From Alphaproteobacteria bacterium (GTDB taxonomy: Bacteria > Pseudomonadota > Alphaproteobacteria > Sphingomonadales > Sphingomonadaceae): 64,000 nt of DNA. The notes under the pieces are model-generated. The model was not told where the DNA came from. It searched no databases and saw nothing but the letters and a program-made list of their open reading frames with translations. Location of the stretch: assembly GCA_019232625.1 (NCBI GenBank), contig JAFANP010000033.1:1-64000 (forward strand), read 5' to 3'. The translations under genes were made by a program, and so were the position numbers. Of this stretch, positions 58,077-64,000 are shown in pieces; the first letter of the stretch is position 1, and each line of letters starts with the position of its first letter.

Positions 58077-58081
58077 CTGGT

Positions 58082-58193
58082 CTCCATTCCGCTCATCCTG
58101 AGTAGGGACTGAGCCTGGCGAAGTCCCGTATCGAAGGACCGTCCTTCGATACGCCGGTTCGACAGGCTCACCGGCTACTCAGGATGAGCGATA
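58082..58193. repeat. Interspersed repeat, family E, between kduI and kduD
   Basis: TCCGCTCATCCTGAGTAGG (58086) pairs with CTACTCAGGATGAGCG (near 58180), and GTATCGAAGGAC / GTCCTTCGATAC form an inner hairpin. The stem pairs ends more than 90 bases apart and carries two copies of the family core. Confidence 0.75.
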
Positions 58194-58218
58194 TCGCTCT
58201 TGCCTCGTTCGAATCCCC

Positions 58219-59058
58219 TCACTGCAGCTGGCAGATGTCGAGGACGTTCATGTCGGTATAGTCCTGGTTCTCGCCGGCCATCGCCCAGATGAAGGCATAG
58301 GCCTTGGTGCCGGCGCCCATGTGCACCGACCAGACGGGGCTGATCACCGCTTCCTCGTTCGCCATGACGATGTGGCGGAGCTGGTCGCCCTCGCCCATGA
58401 AGTGGAAGACTCGGTCGTTCTCGCCGTCGAGCTCGAAGTAGAAATAGATCTCGCTGCGCCGCTCGTGGATGTGCGGGGGCATGGTGTTCCAGACGCTGCC
58501 CGGCTTGAGCACTGTGAGGCCCATGACCAGCTGCGCGCTGTCGCAGACGCCGGGGATGACGAGCTGGTAGATGGTCCGCTCGTTCGATTCCTCGAGGCTG
58601 CCGCGCTCCAGCGCATTGGCCTGGGCGATCTCCAGCTTGCGGGTGCGGAAGGCTTTGTGGGCCGGGCAGGAGGCGAGGTAGAAGCGCGCGCCCTCTCCCG
58701 AGAAGACGACCTCCTTCGCGCCCATGGTGACGAACAGGCAGTCCTTGCCGCCGAGCGCGAAGGCCTCGCCGTCGACGGTGACGGTGCCGGCCGCCCGGCC
58801 GACGTTGACGATGGCGAGCTCGCGGCGATCGAGGAACGGATGGCCGGCGGCCGAGGCGGGCTCCACCTGGTCGGGAAGCCGCACCTCGCCCCCGGCGACG
58901 ACGACTCCGCCGATCACGAAGCGGTCGGCATGGGTGTAGTTGAGGACGCACTCGCCCTCGCGGAACAGCCCCTGGATCAGGTAGCGGTCGCGCAGCTCCT
59001 CGTTGGAGACGCACTCCATCATGTCGGGGTGGGTGGCGTAATAGGTGCGGTCGTACAT
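58219..59058 (-). CDS. kduI: 5-dehydro-4-deoxy-D-glucuronate isomerase (DKI isomerase)
   Basis: This 279-residue cupin-type isomerase converts the unsaturated uronate product of pectate lyases (5-keto-4-deoxyuronate) to 2,5-diketo-3-deoxygluconate. Metal ligands are visible in [18 protein letters not shown] (His-x-His and Glu) and in [17 protein letters not shown] (His). Other family blocks are [17 protein letters not shown] at the start and [13 protein letters not shown]. The ATG at 59058 follows CCGGAGACC and is the family-conserved start; a longer frame begins inside the repeat. It follows uxaC across a family B repeat, and precedes kduD. Confidence 0.94.
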   Translation of the reverse strand: MYDRTYYATHPDMMECVSNEELRDRYLIQGLFREGECVLNYTHADRFVIGGVVVAGGEVRLPDQVEPASAAGHPFLDRRELAIVNVGRAAGTVTVDGEAFALGGKDCLFVTMGAKEVVFSGEGARFYLASCPAHKAFRTRKLEIAQANALERGSLEESNERTIYQLVIPGVCDSAQLVMGLTVLKPGSVWNTMPPHIHERRSEIYFYFELDGENDRVFHFMGEGDQLRHIVMANEEAVISPVWSVHMGAGTKAYAFIWAMAGENQDYTDMNVLDICQLQ

Positions 59059-59079
59059 CAGGGTCTCCGGTGAATGACG

Positions 59080-59187
59080 CCCCTCCCTGCACGCAGGGAG
59101 GGGATGGGGGTGGGTGCGTCGATGACGCGCCGTGACTTTTGCGGAGGCGTACCCACCCCTAGCCCCTCCCTGCGTGCAGGGAGGGGG
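59080..59187. repeat. Interspersed palindromic repeat, family B, between uxaC and kduI
   Basis: CCCCTCCCTGCACGCAGGGA.. with ..GGGGGTGGGTG and its inverse CACCC..CCCTCCCTGCGTGCAGGGAG form two self-complementary arms, as in the argJ-argB copy. The right arm encodes the last 11 or 12 residues and stop of UxaC. Confidence 0.82.
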
Positions 59188-60613
59188 ACCCCTCTGCGGG
59201 GTCAAGCTTGTACGCGCGCTTGACGAGGCCGTAGGCTAGATCGTGCGCGACCTCGGCCGCCTCCCAGTCCTGCAGCCGGCCCTCGGCGACGAGCCGGGCG
59301 AGGAAGGCGCAGTCGACGCGGCGGGCGACGTCGTGGCGGGCGGGGATGGAGAGAAAGGCCCGTGTGTCGTCGTTGAAGCCGACGCTGTTGTAGAAGCCCG
59401 CCGTCTCCGTCGTCATCTCGCGGAAGCGGCGCATCCCCTCGGGCGAATCGTGGAACCACCAGGCCGGCCCCAGCTTGAGGCATGGATAATGGCCGGCGAG
59501 CGGCGCCAGCTCGCGGGCATAGGCGGTCTCGTCGAGCGTGAAGAGGATGATCGACAGGCGCGGCTCGTTGCCGAACCGGTCGAGCAGCGGCTTCAGCCCG
59601 CGCACGTAATCGGTGGGCATCGGAATGTCCGCGCCCTTGTCGCGGCCGTAATGCTGGTGGAGCCAACGATTGTGGTTGCGGAAGGCGCCGGGATGGATCT
59701 GCATCACCATCCCGTCCTCGACGCTCATCGCCGCCATCTCGGTCAGCATCTGGGCGCGGAACAGCTCGGCGTCCTCGGGCGACCAATTGCCGGTGACGAT
59801 GCGGCGGAACAGCGCCTCCGCCGCCTGCGCGCCGAGATCGGCGGTCGCGGCGGTCGGATGGCCGTGATCGGTCGCCGTCGCCCCCGCGGCGCGGAAGTCG
59901 GCGCGGCGCCTGCGATGGGCGGCGAGATAGCCCCTCCAGTCGCGCACGTCCTCGCCGGTCAGCTCGGCGAAGCGGGCGAGCGCCTCCGCGAACTGCTCAT
60001 GCTCCGGATCGACGACGGCGTCGGGACGATAGGTGGTGACCACCCTTCCCTTCCAGCCGGAGGCGCGGATCGCGGCGTGATTCCTCAGATCCTCGTGCGG
60101 CCCTTCCGTCGTCGCGAGAAGCTCGATGCCGAAGCGATCGAACAAAGCGCGCGGCCGGAAGGCGGGCGTGGCGAGCGCCTCGTCGATCCGGTCGTAATAA
60201 AGATCCGCCGTCTCCTCCTCGAGCGCGACGTCGATGTCGAACACGTGGGCGAACACATGGTCCAGCCAGAGGCGGGACGGCGTGCCGCGGAACAGGCGAT
60301 AATGGCGGGCGAAGAGCCGCCACGCCTCGCGCGGATCGGCCGGCGAGGGCCCGGCGCGGCCGGCGACGCCGAGCGCCTGGAGCGGCACGCTTTGGCTGTA
60401 GAGCATGCGGTAGAGATAATGATCGGGCGCGAGCAGCAGCTCGGTGGGGTTGGTCCAGGCCGAATCGGAGGCGAACCAGGCCGGGTCGGTATGGCCGTGC
60501 GGGCTGACGATCGGAAGGCCGGCCACGCTCTCGTACAGCCCGCGCGCGACGGCGCGGGTGGACGGATCGGCCGGCAGCAGCCGGTCCGGATCGAGCTTCA
60601 GGGGCCTCGGCAT
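59159..60613 (-). CDS. uxaC: Glucuronate/galacturonate isomerase
   Basis: This 484-residue metal-dependent isomerase converts D-galacturonate to tagaturonate (and glucuronate to fructuronate). Landmarks are [14 protein letters not shown] at about residue 35 (HxH), [36 protein letters not shown] and [27 protein letters not shown]. The C-terminal tail ([12 protein letters not shown]) is the translation of a family B repeat. The ATG follows GAGGAGAGCGG. An operator lies 57 bases upstream (60671). As the first gene of the minus-strand operon it may be transcribed through kduI, kduD and kdgK. Confidence 0.93.
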   Translation of the reverse strand: MPRPLKLDPDRLLPADPSTRAVARGLYESVAGLPIVSPHGHTDPAWFASDSAWTNPTELLLAPDHYLYRMLYSQSVPLQALGVAGRAGPSPADPREAWRLFARHYRLFRGTPSRLWLDHVFAHVFDIDVALEEETADLYYDRIDEALATPAFRPRALFDRFGIELLATTEGPHEDLRNHAAIRASGWKGRVVTTYRPDAVVDPEHEQFAEALARFAELTGEDVRDWRGYLAAHRRRRADFRAAGATATDHGHPTAATADLGAQAAEALFRRIVTGNWSPEDAELFRAQMLTEMAAMSVEDGMVMQIHPGAFRNHNRWLHQHYGRDKGADIPMPTDYVRGLKPLLDRFGNEPRLSIILFTLDETAYARELAPLAGHYPCLKLGPAWWFHDSPEGMRRFREMTTETAGFYNSVGFNDDTRAFLSIPARHDVARRVDCAFLARLVAEGRLQDWEAAEVAHDLAYGLVKRAYKLDPAEGSPSLHAGRG

Positions 60614-60670
60614 CCGCTCTCCTCAACGCCTTGATCGCCGCGCCGTCTCCGCGGCCGTGCGGATTCAGCA

Positions 60671-60684
60671 GGTAACCGGTGTCA
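60671..60684. promoter_or_regulatory. Uronate-regulon operator (GGTAACCGGTGTCA) upstream of uxaC
   Basis: This 14-base site is the reverse complement of that before uxaA (62942) and nearly matches the receptor sites. It lies 57 bases before the uxaC start in a 234-base gap between uxaC and a + strand NTF2-like gene. Confidence 0.78.
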
Positions 60685-60847
60685 TCATCGAGCGCAAGGG
60701 GCGTTCGACCGTGAACCGCATTGTGCCCCTGGGTCACCGGGCGTAAGAAACGATGAAATATAGCGTTGCGGACCGCACCCCCATTTTTGGGCTCCAGCAC
60801 GAAACTCCCAAGACGTGTGCTTACAATCCTAAGCTGAGGAGAGGTCC

Positions 60848-61336
60848 ATGCATCCGAACGGCGTGTTGCTCGCCAAGCTTTTCACGGCGCTCAACGATCA
60901 CGACCATGATATGATGGCATCCTGCTATTCTTCCGACGCCCGGTTTCGCGACATAGCGTTCCACCGCAAAGGTCGTGAAGAGATACACGCGATGTGGCGG
61001 ATGATCTGTCATGGCGACATCAAGGCGACATTCGAGGTGCTCGATGCCGACGAACGCGACGGCCATGTCCATGTCGTCGACCACTATACCTACGGCCGTT
61101 CCGAGCGGCCCCCGTTCGCCGGCCGTCACGTCCGCAACGAGATCCACTCCAGGTTCCTCTTCCGCGATGGCGCGATCTGGCGGCACGAGGACGATTGCGA
61201 TCCGAAGCAATGGGCCCATTCCGCTCTCGGCTACGGGTTGGCCGGCTTCCTCGCCGGCCGCAGCCGCCTGCTGCGCAGCTACAAGGCCAAGGGCAAGTTG
61301 AGACGATTCGTCCGGACGGCCGGCGGATCAGCGTAA
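60848..61336 (+). CDS. SnoaL-like / NTF2-fold protein
   Basis: This 162-residue protein belongs to the nuclear-transport-factor-2-like superfamily (SnoaL-like). It begins LLAKLFTALNDHDHDMMASCYSSDARFRDIAFHRKGREEIHAMWRMI, an N-terminal helix plus the conserved D...F.D and cone-shaped pocket strands, continuing as RNEIHSRFLFRDGAIWRHED. The final 40 residues form a basic extension (SRLLRSYKAKGKLRRFVR). Members are isomerases, hydrolases or binding proteins with no shared catalysis. The start follows TGAGGAGAGGTCC. It is the first gene of the + strand after uxaC and faces away from it. No role in uronate use is evident. Confidence 0.75.
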   Translation: MHPNGVLLAKLFTALNDHDHDMMASCYSSDARFRDIAFHRKGREEIHAMWRMICHGDIKATFEVLDADERDGHVHVVDHYTYGRSERPPFAGRHVRNEIHSRFLFRDGAIWRHEDDCDPKQWAHSALGYGLAGFLAGRSRLLRSYKAKGKLRRFVRTAGGSA

Positions 61337-61394
61337 ACGCGATGTTAACCTCTTTCCTCGATTGTTACGGGCGGGGAACATTGGGGGACTCAAG

Positions 61395-61736
61395 ATGCTG
61401 CACGGCGTGCGCGGTACGGCCGCGGCTGGCGAGCGAATAGGCGCGTTGCTGAGCAGGATCTCGGCGGAGGATTGCGTGCCGCCGGACGCCCGGCGCGGGC
61501 TGTACGAGGCGATCGAGGCGCTGGCGCGGGCGGGGGCCCCCGCGGCCGAGGTCGCCCTGGCCGAGAGCGTCGCGCGGGCGGTGCATCGCTTGGAGTTCGC
61601 CCTCCACCACTCGGCGGCGCCGGACCGGATCTACGCGCGCAAGGCGCTGGAGCGGACGCGGGCCGCCTGGACGAAGCATTCCCGCTCAGCCCGGACCGGT
61701 GCGTGGCAGGCGGGGCCTCAGGAGCTGGCGGCGTAA
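61395..61736 (+). CDS. Small hypothetical protein
   Basis: This 113-residue protein is not recognised. ATG at 61395 is preceded by GGGGG in TTGGGGGACTCAAG; a TTG 33 bases upstream gives a longer form. It is mostly helical by composition, with alanine- and arginine-rich segments (ARRGLYEAIEALARAGAPAAEVALAESVARAVHRLEFAL) that could form an amphipathic helix pair, and ends in a polar tail. It lies 58 bases after the NTF2-like gene and before the convergent LacI gene. Base composition is like its neighbours. Whether it is expressed is unknown. Confidence 0.5.
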   Translation: MLHGVRGTAAAGERIGALLSRISAEDCVPPDARRGLYEAIEALARAGAPAAEVALAESVARAVHRLEFALHHSAAPDRIYARKALERTRAAWTKHSRSARTGAWQAGPQELAA

Positions 61737-61778
61737 GGGAAGGTCCGATCGCCTTGGGCGACGGGAGGGCGGATCCGA

Positions 61779-62846
61779 TCAGCCTTTCGGCCGGGGCGCG
61801 ACGGAAGCGCGCTTGACCAGGCGCGACAGGAACATGGAAGGCTCGGCCACGGATTCGCCGGCCTCGCCCTGCCCGGCGAGCAGCTTGAGCGCGGCGGCGC
61901 GGGCCATCGACACGATCGGCCAGCGCACGGTGGTGAGCGGCGGCCAGATGTGCCCGGCGATCGGCGTATCGTCGAACCCGATCACCGAAAGCTCGTCGGG
62001 AATGCCGATGCCGCGCTCGCGTGCCGCATGGACCACGCCCGCCGCCATCTCGTCGTTGCTGGCGAAGATCGCCGTCGGCCGCGGAGTCAGGTCGAGCAGC
62101 TTCTCGGCCGCGGCGATGCCCGATTCGAACGTGTAATTGCCTTCCGCGATCAGGCTGCGGGGCAGCTTGATCGAGGCGGCGGCGAGCGCATCCTCGAAGC
62201 CGCGGCGGCGCTCGGCGGCGGAACGGAAGCCGTGAGGCCCGGCGATGAGGCCGATCAGCTTGTGCCCCTGGTCGTAGAGGAACTGAACCGCCTCGGCGAC
62301 GGCCTCGCGGTCGTTCGAGGCGACCATGTGGTCGGCATCGTCGAGAGCGGCCGAGCCCATCCTCACGTAGCGGCAGCCGAGCTCGAGGCAGAGCCGCGCG
62401 ATGCCGTCATTTTCGGAAAGCGGCGGAAGGATGACGACGCCGTAGGGCCGCTGGCGCTCCAGGAAGTGGCGGACGTCGTCGAGCAAAGCCGCCGAGCCGC
62501 GGTCGACCGGACGCACCACCATCGCGAAATCCGTCCCCTGCAAGGCCTCCAATATGCCCTGCTGGACGTTGAGCACCATCTGCGCGTTGGGATTGTCGTG
62601 GATGAGGCCGATCAGGAAGTTGGTCCCGAGCGCCAGCGCGCGCGCCTGCGGGTTGGGCACGTAGCCAAGCTCGCGGATGACCTTCTGCACGCGCTCGCGA
62701 GTCTCGGCGTTGAGCAGCGGCGAGCGGTTGATCACCCGGCTCACCGTCTTCTTGGAGACGCCCGAGAGGCGCGCGACATCGTTGATGGTGGGCTTGCCGG
62801 CGCGCTGCGCGCCCCGCGCCGGATCCTCGTCTGGACTCGTGACCAC
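61779..62846 (-). CDS. LacI-family transcriptional regulator of the uronate/pectin regulon
   Basis: This 355-residue repressor has an N-terminal LacI helix-turn-helix (PTINDVARLSGVSKKTVSRVINRSP, about 18-42) and hinge (YVPNPQARALALG), then a sugar-binding domain (about 80-345) with LIAGPHGFRSAAERRRGF, AIFASNDEMAAGV and SVIGFDDTPIA. The start is GTG 62846 (seven bases after GGGGAGAG); other ATGs in frame would extend the protein past the normal LacI length. It is divergent from uxaA, and the TGACACCGGTTACC site lies between the two. Its likely effector is a uronate or 2-keto-3-deoxygluconate, by comparison with KdgR-type LacI regulators in this group; this is inference. Confidence 0.88.
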   Translation of the reverse strand: MVTSPDEDPARGAQRAGKPTINDVARLSGVSKKTVSRVINRSPLLNAETRERVQKVIRELGYVPNPQARALALGTNFLIGLIHDNPNAQMVLNVQQGILEALQGTDFAMVVRPVDRGSAALLDDVRHFLERQRPYGVVILPPLSENDGIARLCLELGCRYVRMGSAALDDADHMVASNDREAVAEAVQFLYDQGHKLIGLIAGPHGFRSAAERRRGFEDALAAASIKLPRSLIAEGNYTFESGIAAAEKLLDLTPRPTAIFASNDEMAAGVVHAARERGIGIPDELSVIGFDDTPIAGHIWPPLTTVRWPIVSMARAAALKLLAGQGEAGESVAEPSMFLSRLVKRASVAPRPKG

Positions 62847-62941
62847 GTTACGCTCTCCCCTCTCCGCCCTAAACGACGCTCGGGCGCCGCGAAAGTGCCG
62901 CTCCGCCTTGCGAGCGGGCCCACCCTGCGCTAACGTCGATC

Positions 62942-62955
62942 TGACACCGGTTACC
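62942..62955. promoter_or_regulatory. Uronate-regulon operator (TGACACCGGTTACC) upstream of uxaA
   Basis: This site lies only six bases before the uxaA ATG and 96 bases before the LacI start. The same 14 bases, reversed, precede uxaC. The repressor would cover the translation start region, where the ribosome site would normally be. Confidence 0.8.
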
Positions 62956-62960
62956 CCAAG

Positions 62961-64000
62961 ATGCAAGACACGCTTCCCAAGACCGCGGCCGCCGGGCGCG
63001 CGCTGCTCCGCCTCGACCCGCGCGATGACGTGGCGGTGGCGCTGAGGGACGTCGCCGCCGGCGAGGCGCTCGAGGTCGACGGGCGGGCGCTGACCGTGCG
63101 GAGCGCGGCGGCCAACGGCCACAAGGTGGCGCTGCGCGACATGGCGGCCGGGGAGATCGTCCACAAGTTCGGCCACCCGATCGGCCGCCTCACCGCCCCG
63201 GTGCGCGCGGGCGAGCCCGTCCACGTCCACAATCTGGCGACGCGGCTGGAGGGCGAGGAAGGCTATAAGTGGCGGCCGGCGGACCGCGGCCAAAGCGGGG
63301 GCGCGACGGAGGCCACTTTCCTCGGCTACCGGCGGGCCGACGGGCGGGTCGGCACGCGCAACGAGATATGGATCCTGCCGACGGTGGGCTGCGTCGCCCG
63401 CACCGCGCAGAAGATCGCCGCCCTTGCCGACGCGCGCCACGCCGGTGCGGTGGACGGAGTCCATGCCTTCACCCATCCGTTCGGCTGCTCGCAGCTCGGC
63501 GAGGATCTCGGCGGCACGCGGCGCATCCTGGCGGCGCTCGCCTGCCATCCCAATGCCGGCGGGGTCCTGCTCGTCGGCCTCGGCTGCGAATCGAACCAGC
63601 TCGACCGGCTGGTCGAGGAGATACCGGCGCCGCTAAGGGGGCGGGTGCGGACGCTGGGGGCGCAGGGCGTGGAGGACGAGATCGAGGCGGGGCTTGCCCT
63701 GGTCGACGAGCTGGTCGCGCACGCCGCCCCGACACGCCGCGAGGCGGCCGGTTTCGGCGAGCTCGTCCTCGGCCTCAAATGCGGCGGCTCGGACGGCCTT
63801 TCCGGCCTCACCGCCAACCCGCTCGTCGGCCGGATGGCGGACCGGGCGGTCGCGGCGGGCGGCACCGCCATCCTCAGCGAGATACCCGAGATATTCGGCG
63901 CCGAGCGGCTGCTGATGGCGCGGGCCCGCGACCGGGAGGTGTTCGACGCAGCGGTGGCGCTGGTCAACGACTTCAAGCGCTACTTCCTCGCTCATGGCGA
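62961..64000 (+). CDS. uxaA: Altronate dehydratase, 5' part (cut by window edge)
   Basis: The gene runs off the right edge, leaving about 346 residues. The protein matches UxaA: an N-terminal SAF-like domain (DDVAVALRDVAAGEALEVDG, NGHKVALRDMAAGEIVHKFGHPIG, HVHNLATRLEGEEGYKW) joined to the dehydratase domain with FLGYRRADGRVGTRNEIWILPTVGCV, HPFGCSQLGEDLGGT, GCESNQ, LKCGGSDGLSGLTANPLVG and SEIPEIFGAERLL. UxaA dehydrates altronate to 2-keto-3-deoxygluconate in the cytoplasm and uses iron. The ATG at 62961 fits the family N-terminus, but the operator occupies the usual ribosome-site position (CCCCAAG only). It is divergent from the LacI gene. Confidence 0.92.
   Translation, partial: MQDTLPKTAAAGRALLRLDPRDDVAVALRDVAAGEALEVDGRALTVRSAAANGHKVALRDMAAGEIVHKFGHPIGRLTAPVRAGEPVHVHNLATRLEGEEGYKWRPADRGQSGGATEATFLGYRRADGRVGTRNEIWILPTVGCVARTAQKIAALADARHAGAVDGVHAFTHPFGCSQLGEDLGGTRRILAALACHPNAGGVLLVGLGCESNQLDRLVEEIPAPLRGRVRTLGAQGVEDEIEAGLALVDELVAHAAPTRREAAGFGELVLGLKCGGSDGLSGLTANPLVGRMADRAVAAGGTAILSEIPEIFGAERLLMARARDREVFDAAVALVNDFKRYFLAHG

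Overview
The window is a high-G+C, gene-dense bacterial chromosome segment without tRNA, rRNA, CRISPR or transposase genes. Gene content points to a sphingomonad-like (or Caulobacter-like) alphaproteobacterium: a complete Caulobacter-type Weimberg xylose pathway, TonB-dependent-receptor carbohydrate loci with tryptophan-halogenase-like genes, and RND efflux. The assignment is inferred from gene content only.

Layout. (1) 1-28759 is a plant cell-wall (xylan/glucan) region: two tryptophan-halogenase-like flavoproteins and a cupin_8/JmjC-like protein, then GH43, GH9 and GH3 enzymes, a LacI-family regulator, a sugar porter, xylonate dehydratase, a sialate-O-acetylesterase-like enzyme, xylonolactonase, xylose dehydrogenase, XylX-type dehydratase, ketoglutarate-semialdehyde dehydrogenase, two more GH3 enzymes, an MFS transporter, a frameshifted Gfo/Idh/MocA gene and a CE/BD-FAE-like esterase. 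Five LacI-type operators (consensus about TGGTAGCGCTACCA) sit in front of these genes and probably define one regulon. (2) 28770-37001 is arginine biosynthesis: ARG-box candidate, argC-argJ-argB-argF-argR-argG on +, then DUF559 and argH on -. Several of the junctions carry different palindromic repeats. (3) 37045-46986 is unrelated: a Baeyer-Villiger-type monooxygenase, an RND efflux operon (adaptor, pump, outer-membrane factor), a PilZ protein, a DUF885 protein and a small lipoprotein. (4) 47144-64000 is a pectin/uronate locus on - (uxaC, kduI, kduD, kdgK, carboxylesterase, TonB-dependent receptor, GH43, esterase, PL10 pectate lyase), a divergent LacI-family regulator, and the 5' part of uxaA on + running off the edge. 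A second operator type (TGACACCGGTTACC) recurs in front of the receptor, uxaC and uxaA.

How it works together. Extracellular or periplasmic GH9/GH43/GH3/PL10 enzymes and esterases trim and deacetylate xylan, glucan and pectin. The receptor and MFS porters import the products. Xylose goes to 2-oxoglutarate by the five Weimberg enzymes. Pectin-derived unsaturated and saturated uronates go through KduI/KduD and UxaC/UxaA to 2-keto-3-deoxygluconate, then to the KdgK product; uxaB and the KDPG aldolase are not in the window.

No gene-free stretch exceeds about 300 bases. The longest gaps (54398-54641, 60614-60847, 22480-22618, 31981-32191, 47000-47143, 57188-57323, 58077-58218) hold operators or interspersed palindromic repeats, described below.
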